Assembly: GCA_026710565.1 (NCBI GenBank)
Contig: JAPOQV010000221.1
Coordinates: 1 to 7,023, forward strand
Source of the DNA: Spirochaetaceae bacterium
Lineage (GTDB): Bacteria; Spirochaetota; Spirochaetia; SZUA-6; Bin103
Reading direction: 5' to 3'
DNA length: 7,023 nt
In this document: positions 6,407-7,023 of the stretch, in pieces
Layout: each line of letters begins with the position of its first letter
Position numbering within the stretch: position 1 is the first letter of the stretch
The notes under the pieces: model-generated
Databases searched by the model: none
Told to the model about the DNA's origin: nothing
Seen by the model: only the letters and a program-made list of their open reading frames with translations
Made by a program: the position numbers and the translations under genes

Positions 6407-6694
6407 TTGATGAGACTCGTTACGGGGTCATGTGGCGGTAGCCAGACGACCAATCGGGAAGACGGCACGGAGTGATGCGCATTCAGCTCTTGCTGTGGGC
6501 CTGACGTCCTCCGTCCTTCCTCGACAGTAAACATGTGTATACCATATATCATAGGGGGGAAGACAGGTCAACATTCCGCGATCAGGCCCGATCCGACCAA
6601 CTCTCGCAAGGTTACCGTGGGTTAGGGCGTCGTTTGCAACACTGGAGTAGGTCGTGGGAATAGGGCTACGGCTGCACAGGTGAGTCATACGTGA
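6407..6694. other. Non-coding interval between the 588-residue gene and the znuC remnant
   Basis: No supported gene lies here. An open frame on the minus strand (6718-6428) has no recognisable motifs and ends at a TGA just before the 588-residue gene, in the same frame. It is treated as chance. The central part, roughly 6520-6560, is clearly AT-richer than its surroundings and contains runs such as TATATCATA. No tRNA, terminal inverted repeat or attachment-like direct repeat was found by eye. Confidence 0.5.
6543..6571 (-). promoter_or_regulatory. Candidate promoter for the 588-residue gene
   Basis: On the minus strand TTGACC (6571-6566) is followed after 17 bases by TATATG (6548-6543), five and four of six matches to the sigma-70 boxes. 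It sits in the AT-rich patch and would give a leader of about 130 bases before ATG 6406. A nearby TATGAT offers an alternative -10 box but with too short a spacer to this -35. Confidence 0.3.
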
Positions 6695-7023
6695 AGGCTG
6701 TACCGTCTGATCCGGCACGTGGACCTGCGGGTTCCCGGTGGTGAGCTGGTCTACCTGATCGGCGCCAACGGCGCCGGCGAGTCGACCTGCGCGAAGGCCA
6801 TCCTGGGGCTGATCGACATCGAGGAGGGGACGATCGAGCGCGCCCCGGGGCTCGCTGGTCGGCTACGTCCCGCAGCGCCTGGCGGTGAGCCACACGCTGC
6901 CCCGGACGCTGCGCCGCCTGATGAAGCTCACCGGTCGCTTCCCGGCGCGCGACATCGACGCCGCCCTGACCGCGGTGGGCCTGGAGCGGCTGGGCGGCCC
7001 GCCCGGCACCCCCCTGTCGGGCC
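6695..7023 (+). pseudogene. znuC: Truncated, frameshifted znuC-like zinc ABC transporter ATPase
   Basis: The frame from 6695 reads HVDLRVPGGELVYLIGANGA then GEST, CAKAILGLIDIEEGTIERAP, matching the start of ABC ATPases. At about 6841-6852 the frame shifts by one base beside a CCCCGGGGC run. The homology resumes as SLVGYVPQRLAVSHTLPRTL, RRLMKLTGRF and AALTAVGLERLGGPPGTPLSG at the window edge, just before the expected LSGGE signature. GYVPQRL followed by TLP and an RR(L/F)(M/L) helix is typical of ZnuC, the ATPase of the ZnuABC zinc importer. Three defects are visible: the roughly 15-20 N-terminal residues are missing behind an in-frame TGA (6692-6694) with no plausible start; the Walker A lysine is glutamate (GAG 6779-6781, GANGAGEST); and there is the frameshift. 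Together they point to a dead gene fragment, although the frameshift and K-to-E change could be sequence error near a contig end. The 3' part is outside the window. Confidence 0.7.

Noticed and set aside
6428..6718. 96-codon minus-strand frame in the same frame as the 588-residue gene, separated from it by one TGA
   Set aside because: TGA read-through or an N-terminal extension was considered. The sequence shows no motifs, begins antisense to the znuC remnant and crosses the AT-rich promoter-like patch, so chance is more likely.

Overview
This is a 7 kb, GC-rich bacterial window with third-position G/C bias. No rRNA, tRNA, CRISPR array or intact transposase was found. The organism cannot be named from sequence alone. 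LamG and putative-Ig proteins beside an ankyrin-repeat gene recall genomes rich in eukaryotic-like proteins, such as host- or particle-associated environmental bacteria. The znuC remnant at the right end looks proteobacterial. Both taxonomic hints are inference.

Left part (1-3761): two same-strand genes of one family, then a convergent gene. Bases 1-95 are the 3' end of a gene whose last codons closely match the end of the next gene. That next gene (92-2323) overlaps it by ATGA and encodes a 743-residue protein with LamG, two putative-Ig and LamG domains and no visible signal peptide or anchor. Ten bases beyond its stop, on the minus strand, ends a 475-residue ankyrin-repeat protein (2334-3761).

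Middle (3762-4640): a short AT-richer gap holds a perfect 14-bp palindrome just before a small ribbon-helix-helix antitoxin-like gene (3834-4130). No VapC-type partner follows it. Instead the minus strand carries a decayed Fic/Doc (death-on-curing) toxin gene (about 4185-4610), recognisable by its C-terminal half and broken by stops and frameshifts. The stretch looks like the remains of toxin-antitoxin modules.

Right part (4640-7023): a 588-residue protein of unknown function on the minus strand (4640-6406), whose 3' end lies just upstream of the Doc remnant's Shine-Dalgarno. Then comes a 288-base non-coding, AT-richer stretch, followed by a 5'-truncated, frameshifted znuC-like ABC ATPase whose Walker A lysine is replaced by glutamate. 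The znuC remnant, the toxin remnant and the orphan antitoxin make 3.8-6.7 kb look like a remodelled accessory region. No flanking repeats or integrase are visible to prove an element. I see no complete, clearly new biological system. The best candidates for follow-up are the tandem LamG/putative-Ig genes and the unassigned 588-residue protein.
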